From Sphaerotilus natans (lineage in GTDB: Bacteria > Pseudomonadota > Gammaproteobacteria > Burkholderiales > Burkholderiaceae_C), in the NCBI RefSeq assembly GCF_900156335.1, contig NZ_FTMZ01000031.1, forward strand, positions 1 to 46,056: DNA of 46,056 nucleotides, written 5' to 3'. The position numbers and the translations under genes were made by a program. Shown in pieces: positions 28,626-37,012 of this stretch. The notes under the pieces are model-generated. The model was not told the DNA's origin. It ran no database searches and saw only the letters and a program-made list of their open reading frames with translations. Within the stretch, counting starts at the first letter, position 1; every line of letters begins with the position of its first letter.

Positions 28626-29548
28626 TCGCGGCCGTCGAGCAGGCCGCGCTCGCCCAGCGCGACCAGCTGGTCCACGATGAAGCGCACCCGCGGGCTGCGG
28701 GTGGCCTGCCGAGCCCACAGCACATGCACGTCGACCGGCGTGCCGGTGAAGCGCTCGAGCACCGGCACCAGCTCGCCGCGGTCGATGTGCCGGTGCAGCA
28801 GCGACGAGGGCATCTGGCACAGGCCGAAGCCGGCCAGCGCGGCGTCGATCAGCGCCTCGCCGTCATTGAACTGGTGGCTGGCCAGGGGCGTGAATCGGAA
28901 CTCGTTGCCATCCTCCCGCAGGATCCATGAGCCTGGCGGGCCGCCGCTGGTGCCCACGATGCAGCGATGACCCTCGAGCTCGGCGGGATGCGTGGGCCGA
29001 CCGTGACGCGCCAGGTAGTCGGGCGAGGCACAGATCAGCCGGGTCTGCCGGCTGATCCGGCGTGCCACCCGCTGCATGCTGTCGTCCAGCGCTCCGAAGC
29101 GGATGGCGATGTCGACCTCGTCGCTGGGCAGGGCGACGGTGGCGTCATCCAGGCGCATGGTCAGCAGCAGCTCGGGGTGCTGCTGCGTCAGCGCGAGCAG
29201 ATGAGGCAGCACGATGCGTCGGCCGAAGGCCACCGGCATGTCCAGCCGCACCCGGCCCTTGAGGGCGCGAGCGCGCGGCGAGAGTTCGGCCTCGGTGGCG
29301 GCGAGCTGCTCGAGCAGTGCCGAGCAGGTCTCGAAGTAGCTGCGTCCCTCGTCGGTCAGGTGCAGGCGCCGGCCTGCGCGCTGCAGCAGCGGCAGGCCCA
29401 GATGCGCCTCCAGCCTGGCGATGCGCTTGCCCACTGCCGACTTGGTCAGGCCCAGTCGCTCCGCGGCCAGCGTGAAGCTGCCGGCGCGCACCACCGCGAC
29501 GAAGGTGGGTAGACACGACAGGGGATCGACGGGGTTCATGGCAGACAT
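28568..29548 (-). CDS. LysR-family transcriptional regulator
   Basis: A 326-residue LTTR: HTH within residues 10-70 (SFTLAAERLGLTKSAVGKRIARLE) and effector domain (about 95-300). It resembles the DmlR/CrgA-like group. It diverges from the tautomerase/ABM pair and probably controls it through the inverted repeat at 29596-29612. An internal start (MNPVDP, three codons later) is equally possible. Confidence 0.9.
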   Translation of the reverse strand: MSAMNPVDPLSCLPTFVAVVRAGSFTLAAERLGLTKSAVGKRIARLEAHLGLPLLQRAGRRLHLTDEGRSYFETCSALLEQLAATEAELSPRARALKGRVRLDMPVAFGRRIVLPHLLALTQQHPELLLTMRLDDATVALPSDEVDIAIRFGALDDSMQRVARRISRQTRLICASPDYLARHGRPTHPAELEGHRCIVGTSGGPPGSWILREDGNEFRFTPLASHQFNDGEALIDAALAGFGLCQMPSSLLHRHIDRGELVPVLERFTGTPVDVHVLWARQATRSPRVRFIVDQLVALGERGLLDGRDQSPVMRVGASSAKSSTIS

Positions 29549-29595
29549 CGGGCGGGTGCAGGCCGCTCATCATCGCCGCGATCGGGCGGCTCAGG

Positions 29596-29612
29596 GTATC
29601 CGCAAGGGATAC
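29596..29612. promoter_or_regulatory. Candidate LysR-binding inverted repeat
   Basis: GTATCC-GCAAG-GGATAC, perfect 6-bp arms, in the gap between the LysR gene and the tautomerase. Size and placement suit an LTTR operator. Confidence 0.45.
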
Positions 29613-29705
29613 TCAACGTTGCCTGAAACGGGCTTCATCACGGGTGGCGGGATCCCTATGCTTCGTTCTGGCCTTTCCGCCTTTTCGCAACCCAAGGAGA
29701 ATTTC

Positions 29706-29912
29706 ATGCCCGTCGTTCGAGTGACCTGGTTTGATGGCAAGGACGCCCGCGCCAAGAAGGCAGTGGCTGCCGACATCACCGAGAGCATCCAGCGCCACAC
29801 CGGCACCGACCCGAAGTGGGTCTACGTGATCTTCGAGGATGTCGCCGCCTCGGACTGGGCTGGCAGCGGTCGCCTGTTCAAGGAGGAGGCCGACGATGTC
29901 CAGCCGTCCTGA
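29706..29912 (+). CDS. 4-oxalocrotonate tautomerase-family protein
   Basis: A 68-residue tautomerase-superfamily protein beginning MPVVRVTWFDGKD; removal of Met exposes the catalytic Pro1. The length equals that of 4-OT subunits. A strong AAGGAG lies before the start. Substrate unknown; in this context it may isomerise an unsaturated keto acid. It overlaps the next gene by 17 bases, so the two are translationally linked. Confidence 0.85.
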   Translation: MPVVRVTWFDGKDARAKKAVAADITESIQRHTGTDPKWVYVIFEDVAASDWAGSGRLFKEEADDVQPS

Positions 29913-30225
29913 CCACGCCGCACCTGAGCTGCTGATCGTCGCCACCGGCACGCTGCGCGAGGGCACGCAGGCCCAGGCGCGTGCCTTCCTGGCCGAGATG
30001 CAGGGCACCGCCCTGCAGGAGCCCGGCTGCCTGCGCTATGAGGCCCGCATCGATGCCGACCAGCTGGTGATGATCGAGCGCTGGGCCGATGCAGCGGCTT
30101 TCGAGCAGCACACCGGCACCGTCACCTTCGCCCGACTGGTGCCCGCACTCAAGGCGCTGATGGCCGAGGGCATCCTGCACGCCGACATCGTCTCGGTGCA
30201 GGATCGGCAGGCCATCGTCATCTGA
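29896..30225 (+). CDS. Antibiotic biosynthesis monooxygenase (ABM)-domain protein
   Basis: A 109-residue dimeric alpha-beta barrel protein of the ABM/YgiN type: LLIVATGTLREGTQ at the start, EPGCLRYEARID in the middle and MIERWADAAAFEQHTGT. Such small enzymes act as quinol monooxygenases or have unknown roles. AGGAGGAGG precedes the start. It ends 16 bases from the stop of the convergent aldehyde dehydrogenase. Confidence 0.82.
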   Translation: MSSRPDHAAPELLIVATGTLREGTQAQARAFLAEMQGTALQEPGCLRYEARIDADQLVMIERWADAAAFEQHTGTVTFARLVPALKALMAEGILHADIVSVQDRQAIVI

Positions 30226-30241
30226 GCCTGCTGCCCGGCGA

Positions 30242-31693
30242 TCAGACCGGGTACTGCTGCACCGACGGCTCGATCGTGATCCACTTCAGTTCGGTGAACT
30301 CGTCGATCACGGCGCGGCCGTCGAAGCGGCCATAGCCGCTGTCCTTGGTGCCGCCGTAGGGGGCCTGCGCCTCGTTCTGGACGGTCGAGCCGTTGACATG
30401 GCACGCACCGGTGTCGATGCGCATGGCCACCGAGAGTGCCCGCGACACGTCGCGGCCGAACACACCCGAAGACAGACCATAGGCGGTGTCGTTGGCGACC
30501 TCGACCGCCTGCTCCACGCCGCTCACCCGCACCACGGTGGTGACCGGGCCGAAGGTCTCCTCGTCGTAGATGCGCATCTCGGGCGTCACATGATCGACGA
30601 TGGTGGCCGGCATGACCGCGCCCTCGGCGCGGCCGCCGCAGGCCAGACGTGCGCCCTTGGCCAGCGCGTCGTCCAGCAGCGCGTTCAGGCGCGGGCCCGA
30701 GTCGCGCGAGACCATCGGCCCGATGACGCACGCGGGGTTGGTGCGCGGATCGCCGCAGGACAGCGCACTGGCCTTGGCGGCGAAGCGGGCCACGAACTCG
30801 TCGGCGATCGCGGCATCGACGATGATGCGCTCGGTCGACATGCAGATCTGCCCCTGGTAGAGGAAGGAGCCGAAGACGGCCGCCTTGACCGCTTCGTCGA
30901 TGTCGGCATCATCGAGCACCACCAGCGGCGACTTGCCGCCGAGCTCGAGCAGGCAGCGCTTGAGCTGCGTCGCGGCCTTCTGCGCGATGATGCGACCCAC
31001 CCGGGTCGAGCCGGTGAAGTTGATGCGGCGCACCGCCTTGTGGGCAATCAGCGTGTCGATCACTTCCGGGGCATCCTGAGGCGCGTTGACCAGCAGGTTG
31101 AGCGTGCCGGCGGGGAAGCCCGCCTCCACCAGCGCCTCGGCCACCAGGGCATGCGTGCGCGGGCTGGCTTCCGAAGCGCGGAAGACCACCGTGTTGCCGC
31201 ACACCAGCGGATAGGCGATGGCACGCGCAGCCAGAACCACCGGACCGTTCCAGGGCACGATGCTCAGGACCACGCCCACCGGCTGGCGCACCGTCATCGA
31301 CAGGGCACCGGGCTTGTCGGTCGGCAGGGTCTCGCCCTGGATCTGGGTGGCCAGGGAGGCGGCCTCGCGGAAGACGTTGGCTGCCAGCATCACGTTGAAG
31401 CCGGCCCACAGCGCCGGTGCGCCGACCTCGGCGGCCATCGCCTCGATGAACTGGGGCGTGCGAGCCTCCAGGGCGTCCGCGGCCTTCAGCAGCAGGCGAC
31501 GGCGCTCGGAGGGCGCGCTCTGGCGCCAGCTGCGGTAGGCGAGGCTGGCGGATTCCACGGCCGCCAGCGCATCGGCCACGCCACCGGCGGCCACTTGGGT
31601 CACCACCTCGTCGCTGACAGGGTGACGGCGCTCGAAGGTCTTGCCGCTGAGGGCGGCGCGCTGTTCGTTGTCGATCAGGATCTGGGCTTGCAT
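30242..31693 (-). CDS. Aldehyde dehydrogenase, salicylaldehyde dehydrogenase-like
   Basis: A 483-residue NAD-dependent ALDH with PWNGP, LELGGKSP (general-base Glu) and the catalytic Cys in GQICMSTERIIVD. Length and several stretches (TFERRHPVSDEVVTQ, NFTGSTRVGRII) resemble NahF salicylaldehyde dehydrogenase and vanillin/benzaldehyde dehydrogenases. Together with the GMC enzyme encoded 52 bases upstream it could oxidise an aromatic alcohol via the aldehyde to an acid; salicylate is the attractive product because the nag operon is close. The substrate assignment is inference. Confidence 0.86.
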   Translation of the reverse strand: MQAQILIDNEQRAALSGKTFERRHPVSDEVVTQVAAGGVADALAAVESASLAYRSWRQSAPSERRRLLLKAADALEARTPQFIEAMAAEVGAPALWAGFNVMLAANVFREAASLATQIQGETLPTDKPGALSMTVRQPVGVVLSIVPWNGPVVLAARAIAYPLVCGNTVVFRASEASPRTHALVAEALVEAGFPAGTLNLLVNAPQDAPEVIDTLIAHKAVRRINFTGSTRVGRIIAQKAATQLKRCLLELGGKSPLVVLDDADIDEAVKAAVFGSFLYQGQICMSTERIIVDAAIADEFVARFAAKASALSCGDPRTNPACVIGPMVSRDSGPRLNALLDDALAKGARLACGGRAEGAVMPATIVDHVTPEMRIYDEETFGPVTTVVRVSGVEQAVEVANDTAYGLSSGVFGRDVSRALSVAMRIDTGACHVNGSTVQNEAQAPYGGTKDSGYGRFDGRAVIDEFTELKWITIEPSVQQYPV

Positions 31694-31745
31694 GGTGAGA
31701 ATCTCTCGAGAAAAAAGCGGTGGGGGAGGGAAGCGGGGAGAGCCG

Positions 31746-33497
31746 TCAGGTGGCCGACGCCAGGATCTCGGCCATGCGCTCGCCGATCAGCACGCAGGTG
31801 GCCATCGTGGCCACGCGCGGGATGCTCGGAGCGATCGAGCTGTCGGCGATGCGCAGGTTCTGCACGCCGTTGACGCGCAGCCGTGCATCGACCACGGCCT
31901 GGCTGTCGCGGCCCATGCGGCAGGTGCCCGACTGGTGGAAGTAGGTGGTGGCGCCATTGCGCACGAAGTCCGCCATCTCCTGGCCTGCGAGCTTGCGGGC
32001 GGGAGCCACCTCGCGCTTGACCCAGCTCTTCATCGCCGGCGAGTTGCCGATCTCGCGCGCCAGCTCGATGCCGTGGGCCAGCGCCTTGACATCGTCCGGG
32101 TGGCTGAGGAAGCGCGCATCGACGATCGGCCGGTCTGCCGGATCGGCCGAGCGCAGCCGGATCTCGCCGCGGCTCTTGGGCGCGACCAGACCGGCGCACA
32201 GGGCCCAGGAGGTCTTGGGCGGGTTGAACTGCTTGCCCACCACATCGCTGGCATAGGGCAGTTCGATCTGGACCAGGTTCACGTCAGGCGCTGCCAGCGT
32301 GGCCTGGCTCTTGACGAAACCGGCGACGTTGGCGCCGCTGTTGCGGTGCGGCACATGCTCGTGCGGCTCCCAGAGGCAGCCGCCGTGCAGCAGGTGGTCC
32401 TGGAAGTGCTGGCCGACATCGGGGGCATTCACCAGCGTGCGGATGCCGTGCTGGCGCAGCTGCGCCTCCGGACCGATGCCGCTGAGCATCAGCAGCTTGG
32501 GCGTGTTGATGCCCCCCGCGCAGACGATGACTTCCTGGCGAGCTTCGATGCGATGCGTCTCGCCCTTGCGGCGGATCTCGACCCCGGTGGTCCGGGTTCC
32601 GGCGAAGGTCAGTCGATCGACATGGGTATCGACCAGCAGCGTCACGTTCGGCTGCGACAGCACCGGATACAGGTAGGCGCGCGCCATGCTCTGCCGGCGA
32701 CCCTCGCGGATGATCTGGTTCATCAGCGCAAAGCCCCCGGCGCTTTCCTCGCGGGCACCGTTCTGGTCATCGAGCACCGGCAGGCCGAGGCTGCGGCAGG
32801 CCGCGAGCATGGCTTGCGCCACCGGATGCGGATCCTTGGCCGGCTGGCACCACACCGGACCACCCTGGCCGCGGTAGCGTGCGCTGGGCGCGCCCTGCCA
32901 GTTCTCCATGCGTCGGTAGATGCCCAGGCCATGCTCGTAGCCCCAGGCGGTGTCACCGCTCTCGGCCGCCCAGTGATCGAGATCGGCCTTGAAGGGGCGA
33001 GCCCAGATGGTGGCGTTGATGCTGCTGCCCCCACCCACGACCCGGCCCATGTGCTCGGGGATGGCGCGCCCGTTCGTGCTCGGCGAGGCGATGGCCACAT
33101 CCCCCCAGTCGCGCTCCGTGCCCAGGTTGGTGAACCACACCCCCGGATCCATGACCGCCGAGGCGCTGTCCCAGCCGCCAGCCTCCAGCACCAGGATGCT
33201 GGCGCCGCGACGGGCCGCGGCCAGTCGGCCCACCAGAGCCGAGCCGGCGCTGCCGGTGCCGATGACGATGTAGTCGTAGGACTTCTCGAGCCGCGCTGCA
33301 CGCTCGTTCTGGTTGGCTCGGATGGTGTCGAGCTCATCGGCCAGAGCCGGCAGGCCTGCCGAGGCCAGGCCGGCGGCCATCGCCGCCCTCATGAAGCCGC
33401 GCCGGTCAAGCCGGCCGGCGATCAGGGCCTGTTCGAGGCGCTCGAGCAGACCGTCATGATCCGGTGCGGACGAATAGGGATGGAGAGGAGCGTTCAT
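31746..33497 (-). CDS. GMC-family FAD-dependent alcohol oxidoreductase, Tat-type leader
   Basis: A 583-residue GMC oxidoreductase. Residues 30-53 look like a Tat leader (RLDRRGFMRAA followed by a hydrophobic stretch ending GLPALA), so the enzyme may be periplasmic. FAD-binding GTGSAGSALVGRL is near residue 77, the GMC signature HMGRVVGGGSSINATIW near 150, and the first catalytic His in YFHQSGTCRMG near 530. The usual GNT segment that carries the second catalytic residue appears shortened (RVATMATCVLIGE). It is the first gene of a two-gene unit with the aldehyde dehydrogenase. Confidence 0.87.
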   Translation of the reverse strand: MNAPLHPYSSAPDHDGLLERLEQALIAGRLDRRGFMRAAMAAGLASAGLPALADELDTIRANQNERAARLEKSYDYIVIGTGSAGSALVGRLAAARRGASILVLEAGGWDSASAVMDPGVWFTNLGTERDWGDVAIASPSTNGRAIPEHMGRVVGGGSSINATIWARPFKADLDHWAAESGDTAWGYEHGLGIYRRMENWQGAPSARYRGQGGPVWCQPAKDPHPVAQAMLAACRSLGLPVLDDQNGAREESAGGFALMNQIIREGRRQSMARAYLYPVLSQPNVTLLVDTHVDRLTFAGTRTTGVEIRRKGETHRIEARQEVIVCAGGINTPKLLMLSGIGPEAQLRQHGIRTLVNAPDVGQHFQDHLLHGGCLWEPHEHVPHRNSGANVAGFVKSQATLAAPDVNLVQIELPYASDVVGKQFNPPKTSWALCAGLVAPKSRGEIRLRSADPADRPIVDARFLSHPDDVKALAHGIELAREIGNSPAMKSWVKREVAPARKLAGQEMADFVRNGATTYFHQSGTCRMGRDSQAVVDARLRVNGVQNLRIADSSIAPSIPRVATMATCVLIGERMAEILASAT

Positions 33498-33534
33498 GCT
33501 GGCGGTGGAAAGGTGGACGAGGTTCGTGTCTTCC

Positions 33535-33554
33535 GTGATGCACCCAGGCATCAC
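33535..33554. promoter_or_regulatory. GTGATGC inverted repeat upstream of the GMC gene
   Basis: GTGATGC-ACCCAG-GCATCAC, perfect 7-bp arms, 38 bases before the GMC start codon. It uses the same half-sites as the candidate NagR operator at 27654-27676, though in the opposite relative order. Candidate NagR site. Confidence 0.45.
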
Positions 33555-33714
33555 ATGACCTCACGTTAGAGGTCTCCGCCGCAGCCCAAAACATCGGGTT
33601 ATCCCTCCGTGCCGATCTGTTCCGAAAGAGAACAACAGGTCCTGCAGGTGGCGGGCCGCACATCGTTTTTTCCGGGCATCAGATGATGCGCGCAGGGTAC
33701 TGCGCCCATGAACA

Positions 33715-34131
33715 TCACAACGGGGTCGGGCCTTGGGCGAACATCGTCATGCCCTCCGGGGGACTGAACCAGTCCTGGGCAGAGTCGCACCACAGTGACA
33801 GCGTGGGATGAATCCCCGTCGAATCGTCGAGCGTTCCGGCCTTCAACCAGTCCAGGCCAGGGCGGGAGACGACATCGGAGAAGATGGGGGAGCCGCATCG
33901 GCCGCAAAAATGTCGATACACCGGCTGGCCACTGTGGCCGATGTCAGGGTAGACCTGCGTTGATCCTGACACCAGTTGCAGGCTGCCTTTGGGGACGCCG
34001 ACGTTGACGGAAAAAGCCGATCCGGACTGGCGCTGGCAGTGCGTGCAGTGGCACAGTGCCACGACGACAGGCTCTGTCGTGCAGAGATAGCGCACGTCGC
34101 CGCACAGGCAACCCCCTTCCATGCGATTCAT
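33715..34131 (-). CDS. GFA-family (DUF636) zinc-binding protein
   Basis: A 138-residue protein of the glutathione-dependent formaldehyde-activating enzyme-like family: zinc-binding cysteines in GGCLCGDVRYLC, CHCTHCQRQSG and FCGRCGSPIF. Family members bind small thiol adducts or metals and mostly have no known reaction. AAGGAG precedes the start. It lies 64 bases after the CoA-transferase gene on the same strand and may be the last gene of the monooxygenase operon. Confidence 0.85.
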   Translation of the reverse strand: MNRMEGGCLCGDVRYLCTTEPVVVALCHCTHCQRQSGSAFSVNVGVPKGSLQLVSGSTQVYPDIGHSGQPVYRHFCGRCGSPIFSDVVSRPGLDWLKAGTLDDSTGIHPTLSLWCDSAQDWFSPPEGMTMFAQGPTPL

Positions 34132-34195
34132 GAAGGACTCCTTTCGCAGAAATCAGTCGTCTTCGAGACCGAAGCGTTGCCTGCGGTCACCGTGA

Positions 34196-35443
34196 TCAGA
34201 TGACCGCGCGAGATTTCAGAATCTGCAGATCCCCATCCGTCAGGGCCGCCAGTTCCTTCAGCACCTCGTCCGTGTGCTGTCCCAGCAGCGGCGGCGCGCT
34301 GCGATAGCTCACCGGCGTGACCGACAGCTTCAGCGCGCTGGCGGCCACGCTGACCTGGCCGGCGGTCGGATGCGGCAGGTCCAGCCTCATCGCTCGGGCG
34401 ATGACCTGCGGATCGGCAAAGACATCGGCCAGATCGTTGATCGGGCCGCAGGGCACGCCGACCTCCTCCAGCACCGCGATCCAGGCGTCGCGAGTGCGTT
34501 CGAGCATCATGGGTTCGAGCTGAGCCACCAGTTCCTCCCGATGACGCACGCGTGCCGGATTGGTGGCGAAGCGTGGATCGCTGGCCAGTTCGCGTCGCCC
34601 GCCTGCATCGACCAGTTTGCCGAACTGGTGGTCGTTGCCACAGGCCACGATGACCCAGCCGTCAGCGGCCTTGAAGACCTGGTAGGGCACGATGTTCGGG
34701 TGCGCATTGCCCCATCGTGCCGGCGCACGCTCGGTCGCCAGGTAATTGCTCGCCATGTTGGCCATCAACGAGACCTGCACGTCAAGCAGGCTGATGTCGA
34801 GATACTGCCCTTGGCCAGTGCGGTCGCGGTGGCGCAGCGCCGCCAGGATCGCGATGGCGGCATGGGCGCCGGTCGCCAGATCGGCGATGGCCACGCCGGC
34901 TTTCTGCGGCCCACCGCCCGGCATTCCGTCGCGCTCGCCTGTGACGCTCATGAAGCCACCCATGCCCTGCACGATGAAGTCGTAGCCCGGGCGGGGCGCG
35001 TACGGTCCGGTCTGGCCGAAGCCGGTGATCGAACAGTAGACCAGGCCGGGATGGATCTGGCGCAGGCTGTCGTAGTCCAGCCCGTAGCGAGCCATGTCGC
35101 CGACCTTGTAGTTCTCGACCAGCACGTCGCACTGCGGCACCAACTGGCGGATCAGGGCCTGGCCCTCAGGGCTGGCGATGTCCAGCGTGACCGAGCGCTT
35201 GTTGCGGTTCACGGCGAGGAAGTAGGCCGCCTCGCGCGTGTCCTGGCCGGTCGCATCCTTGGCGTAGGGCGGGCCCCAGTGGCGGGTGTCGTCGCCGGCG
35301 CCGGGGCGCTCGATCTTGATGACGTCCGCGCCCAGGTCGGCCAGGGCCTGGGTGCACCAGGGGCCGGCGAGCACGCGGGTGAGATCGAGGACGCGCAGGC
35401 CGCCGAGCGCGCCACCCGAGAGGGATGTGGAGGTGTTCGGCAT
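34196..35443 (-). CDS. CaiB/BaiF-type (class III) CoA transferase
   Basis: A 415-residue class III CoA transferase: LRVLDLTRVLAGPWCTQALADLGADVIKIE at the N-terminus, FLAVNRNKRSVTLD, the catalytic Asp in PGYDFIVQGMGG (near residue 160), and QHTDEVLKEL at the end. It would attach CoA to a carboxylic acid using another acyl-CoA as donor. It starts six bases after the acyl-CoA dehydrogenase stop, which suggests it activates that enzyme's substrate. Confidence 0.93.
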   Translation of the reverse strand: MPNTSTSLSGGALGGLRVLDLTRVLAGPWCTQALADLGADVIKIERPGAGDDTRHWGPPYAKDATGQDTREAAYFLAVNRNKRSVTLDIASPEGQALIRQLVPQCDVLVENYKVGDMARYGLDYDSLRQIHPGLVYCSITGFGQTGPYAPRPGYDFIVQGMGGFMSVTGERDGMPGGGPQKAGVAIADLATGAHAAIAILAALRHRDRTGQGQYLDISLLDVQVSLMANMASNYLATERAPARWGNAHPNIVPYQVFKAADGWVIVACGNDHQFGKLVDAGGRRELASDPRFATNPARVRHREELVAQLEPMMLERTRDAWIAVLEEVGVPCGPINDLADVFADPQVIARAMRLDLPHPTAGQVSVAASALKLSVTPVSYRSAPPLLGQHTDEVLKELAALTDGDLQILKSRAVI

Positions 35444-35449
35444 CTCGGT

Positions 35450-36610
35450 TCAGTCCTGGCGCATCAGGTGCTTGCCGATGATGAGCTGCTGGATCTGGGT
35501 GGTGCCCTCGTACAGCCGCAGCAGGCGAACATCGCGGTAGAAACGCTCGACCTTGTACTCGTTGATGTAGCCCGCGCCGCCGTGGATCTGCACGCCACGG
35601 TCGGCCACGCGCCCGACCATCTCGGTCGTGAAGAGCTTGGTGCAGGAGGCGTGCATGCCGACGTCCGGGTCGTGGCGGCCGGCGGCCCGGTCGTCGTAGC
35701 GGCGCGCCGTGGCCTGCACCATCGCCCAGCCGGCCAGCAGCTCGGCCTGGCTGTCGGCGAGCATGGCCTGGACGAGCTGGAAGTCGCCGATGCGCTGGCC
35801 GAACTGCTTGCGCTGCTGCGCGTAGGCGATGCTTTCCTGCAGGATGCGCTGCGCCATGCCGCAGGCGAGCGCGGAGACGTGCAGGCGCCCGCGGTCCAGC
35901 ACCTTCATGGCTGTCTTGAACCCGCGCCCCGGCACGCCGCCGATGATGTTGGCCGCCGGCACGCGCACGCCGTCAAGGTTGACGTCGCAGGTCTTGGTGC
36001 CGCGCTGACCCATCTTCTTGTCCGGCTTGCCCAGCGTCAGCCCCGGGCTGTCGGCCGGCACGATGAACGCAGAGATGCCGCCTGCACCGGGGCCGTCGGT
36101 GCGGACCATCAGCGTGAAGGCTCCGGCGCGGGTGGCGTTGGTGATGTAGCGCTTGCTGCCGGTGAGCACATAGTCGTCGCCGTCGCGCACGCCGCGGGTC
36201 TTCAGCGAAGCGGCGTCGGAGCCCGCATCGGGTTCGGTCAGCGCGAACGAGATGATCAGCTCGCCGCTGGCGATGCGCGGCAGATAGGCGTCCTTCTGCG
36301 CGTCGGTGCCATCCATCAGGATGCCTTGCGAGCCGATCCCGATGTTAGTGCCCACGACGGAACGGAACGCCAGCGCGGTCTGCCCCAGCGCGTAGGCCAC
36401 CTCGCATTCCTGCGCCATCGACAGACCGATGCCGCCGTACTCCTCGGGAATCGAGATGCCGAACAGCCCCAGATCCTTCATGTCGTCGACGATGTCGGCG
36501 GGTACCTCGTCGTGTTCCTCGACGTGGTTCTCGGCGGGCACCAGCCGGTCGCGGATGAAGCGTTGAACGCTGTCCTTCAGCAGGGTGAATGTCTGATCGT
36601 CCAGTGGCAT
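35450..36610 (-). CDS. Acyl-CoA dehydrogenase
   Basis: A 386-residue flavoprotein of usual length. FALTEPDAGSDAASLKT and YITNATRAG are the FAD/substrate signatures, QFGQRIGDFQLVQ is the third-domain motif, and the C-terminal LRLYEGTTQIQQLIIGKHL carries the usual catalytic Glu region. It introduces a 2,3-double bond into an acyl-CoA and hands electrons to ETF; an etfBA pair lies in the partner operon at the right end. Substrate unknown. Confidence 0.94.
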   Translation of the reverse strand: MPLDDQTFTLLKDSVQRFIRDRLVPAENHVEEHDEVPADIVDDMKDLGLFGISIPEEYGGIGLSMAQECEVAYALGQTALAFRSVVGTNIGIGSQGILMDGTDAQKDAYLPRIASGELIISFALTEPDAGSDAASLKTRGVRDGDDYVLTGSKRYITNATRAGAFTLMVRTDGPGAGGISAFIVPADSPGLTLGKPDKKMGQRGTKTCDVNLDGVRVPAANIIGGVPGRGFKTAMKVLDRGRLHVSALACGMAQRILQESIAYAQQRKQFGQRIGDFQLVQAMLADSQAELLAGWAMVQATARRYDDRAAGRHDPDVGMHASCTKLFTTEMVGRVADRGVQIHGGAGYINEYKVERFYRDVRLLRLYEGTTQIQQLIIGKHLMRQD

Positions 36611-36655
36611 CGTTCTACCTTGTGGCCTTCTTGCGTGCTGTTCTTGCGTGCTGTT

Positions 36656-37009
36656 TCAGGGGGCCGGCTGCCGCGACAGGTGCTGCAGATAGGCCACCAG
36701 CTCCCAGATCTGCTCGGGTGTGTAGACCTTGCCCCAGGGAGGCATGACACCTTGCCCGCGCCGGCCCTCGCTGATGATCTGGTAGGCCTCATCGGGCAGG
36801 AAGCGCGTGTTGCCCTTGAAGCCGGGCGCCCGGCCGCCCACGCCCTCCGAGCCGTGGCAGTAAGCCGCGCAGGTGCTGCCAAAGCGGCGCTTGCCGGCGT
36901 CGATGCGCCCGACGTCGTCCAGGTCGAAGGGCGCGGCGGCATGGGCGGCTGCCCCTGCCGCCGCCAGCAACAGCGTCGCCAAGCTCTGGCGGAGAGTCGC
37001 TGCGCGCAT
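36656..37009 (-). CDS. Periplasmic monohaem cytochrome c with CXXXCH motif
   Basis: A 117-residue protein with a signal peptide (residues 1-25, ending AAAHAAA) and a class I cytochrome c fold. The haem-binding motif reads CAAYCHG (residues 47-53), that is CXXXCH rather than CXXCH; the codons at 36854-36871 were read directly and give no frameshift. A likely axial Met lies in GVMPPWG. It begins right after the stop of the PQQ dehydrogenase (a GTG three bases upstream is an alternative start) and should be its electron acceptor. Confidence 0.85.
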   Translation of the reverse strand: MRAATLRQSLATLLLAAAGAAAHAAAPFDLDDVGRIDAGKRRFGSTCAAYCHGSEGVGGRAPGFKGNTRFLPDEAYQIISEGRRGQGVMPPWGKVYTPEQIWELVAYLQHLSRQPAP

Positions 37010-37012
37010 CAC

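Noticed and set aside
30231-30251. CCCGG/CCGGG hairpin as a bidirectional terminator between the ABM and aldehyde dehydrogenase genes
   Set aside because: Only 5-bp arms, no T-run on either side, and it overlaps the aldehyde dehydrogenase coding end.
33676-33705. Two adjacent hairpins (GCATCA-GA-TGATGC and GCGCAG-GGTA-CTGCGC) as a terminator after the GFA gene
   Set aside because: The nearby T-run lies on the wrong side for transcription on the minus strand, so they are not a classical terminator for that gene; the role is left open.
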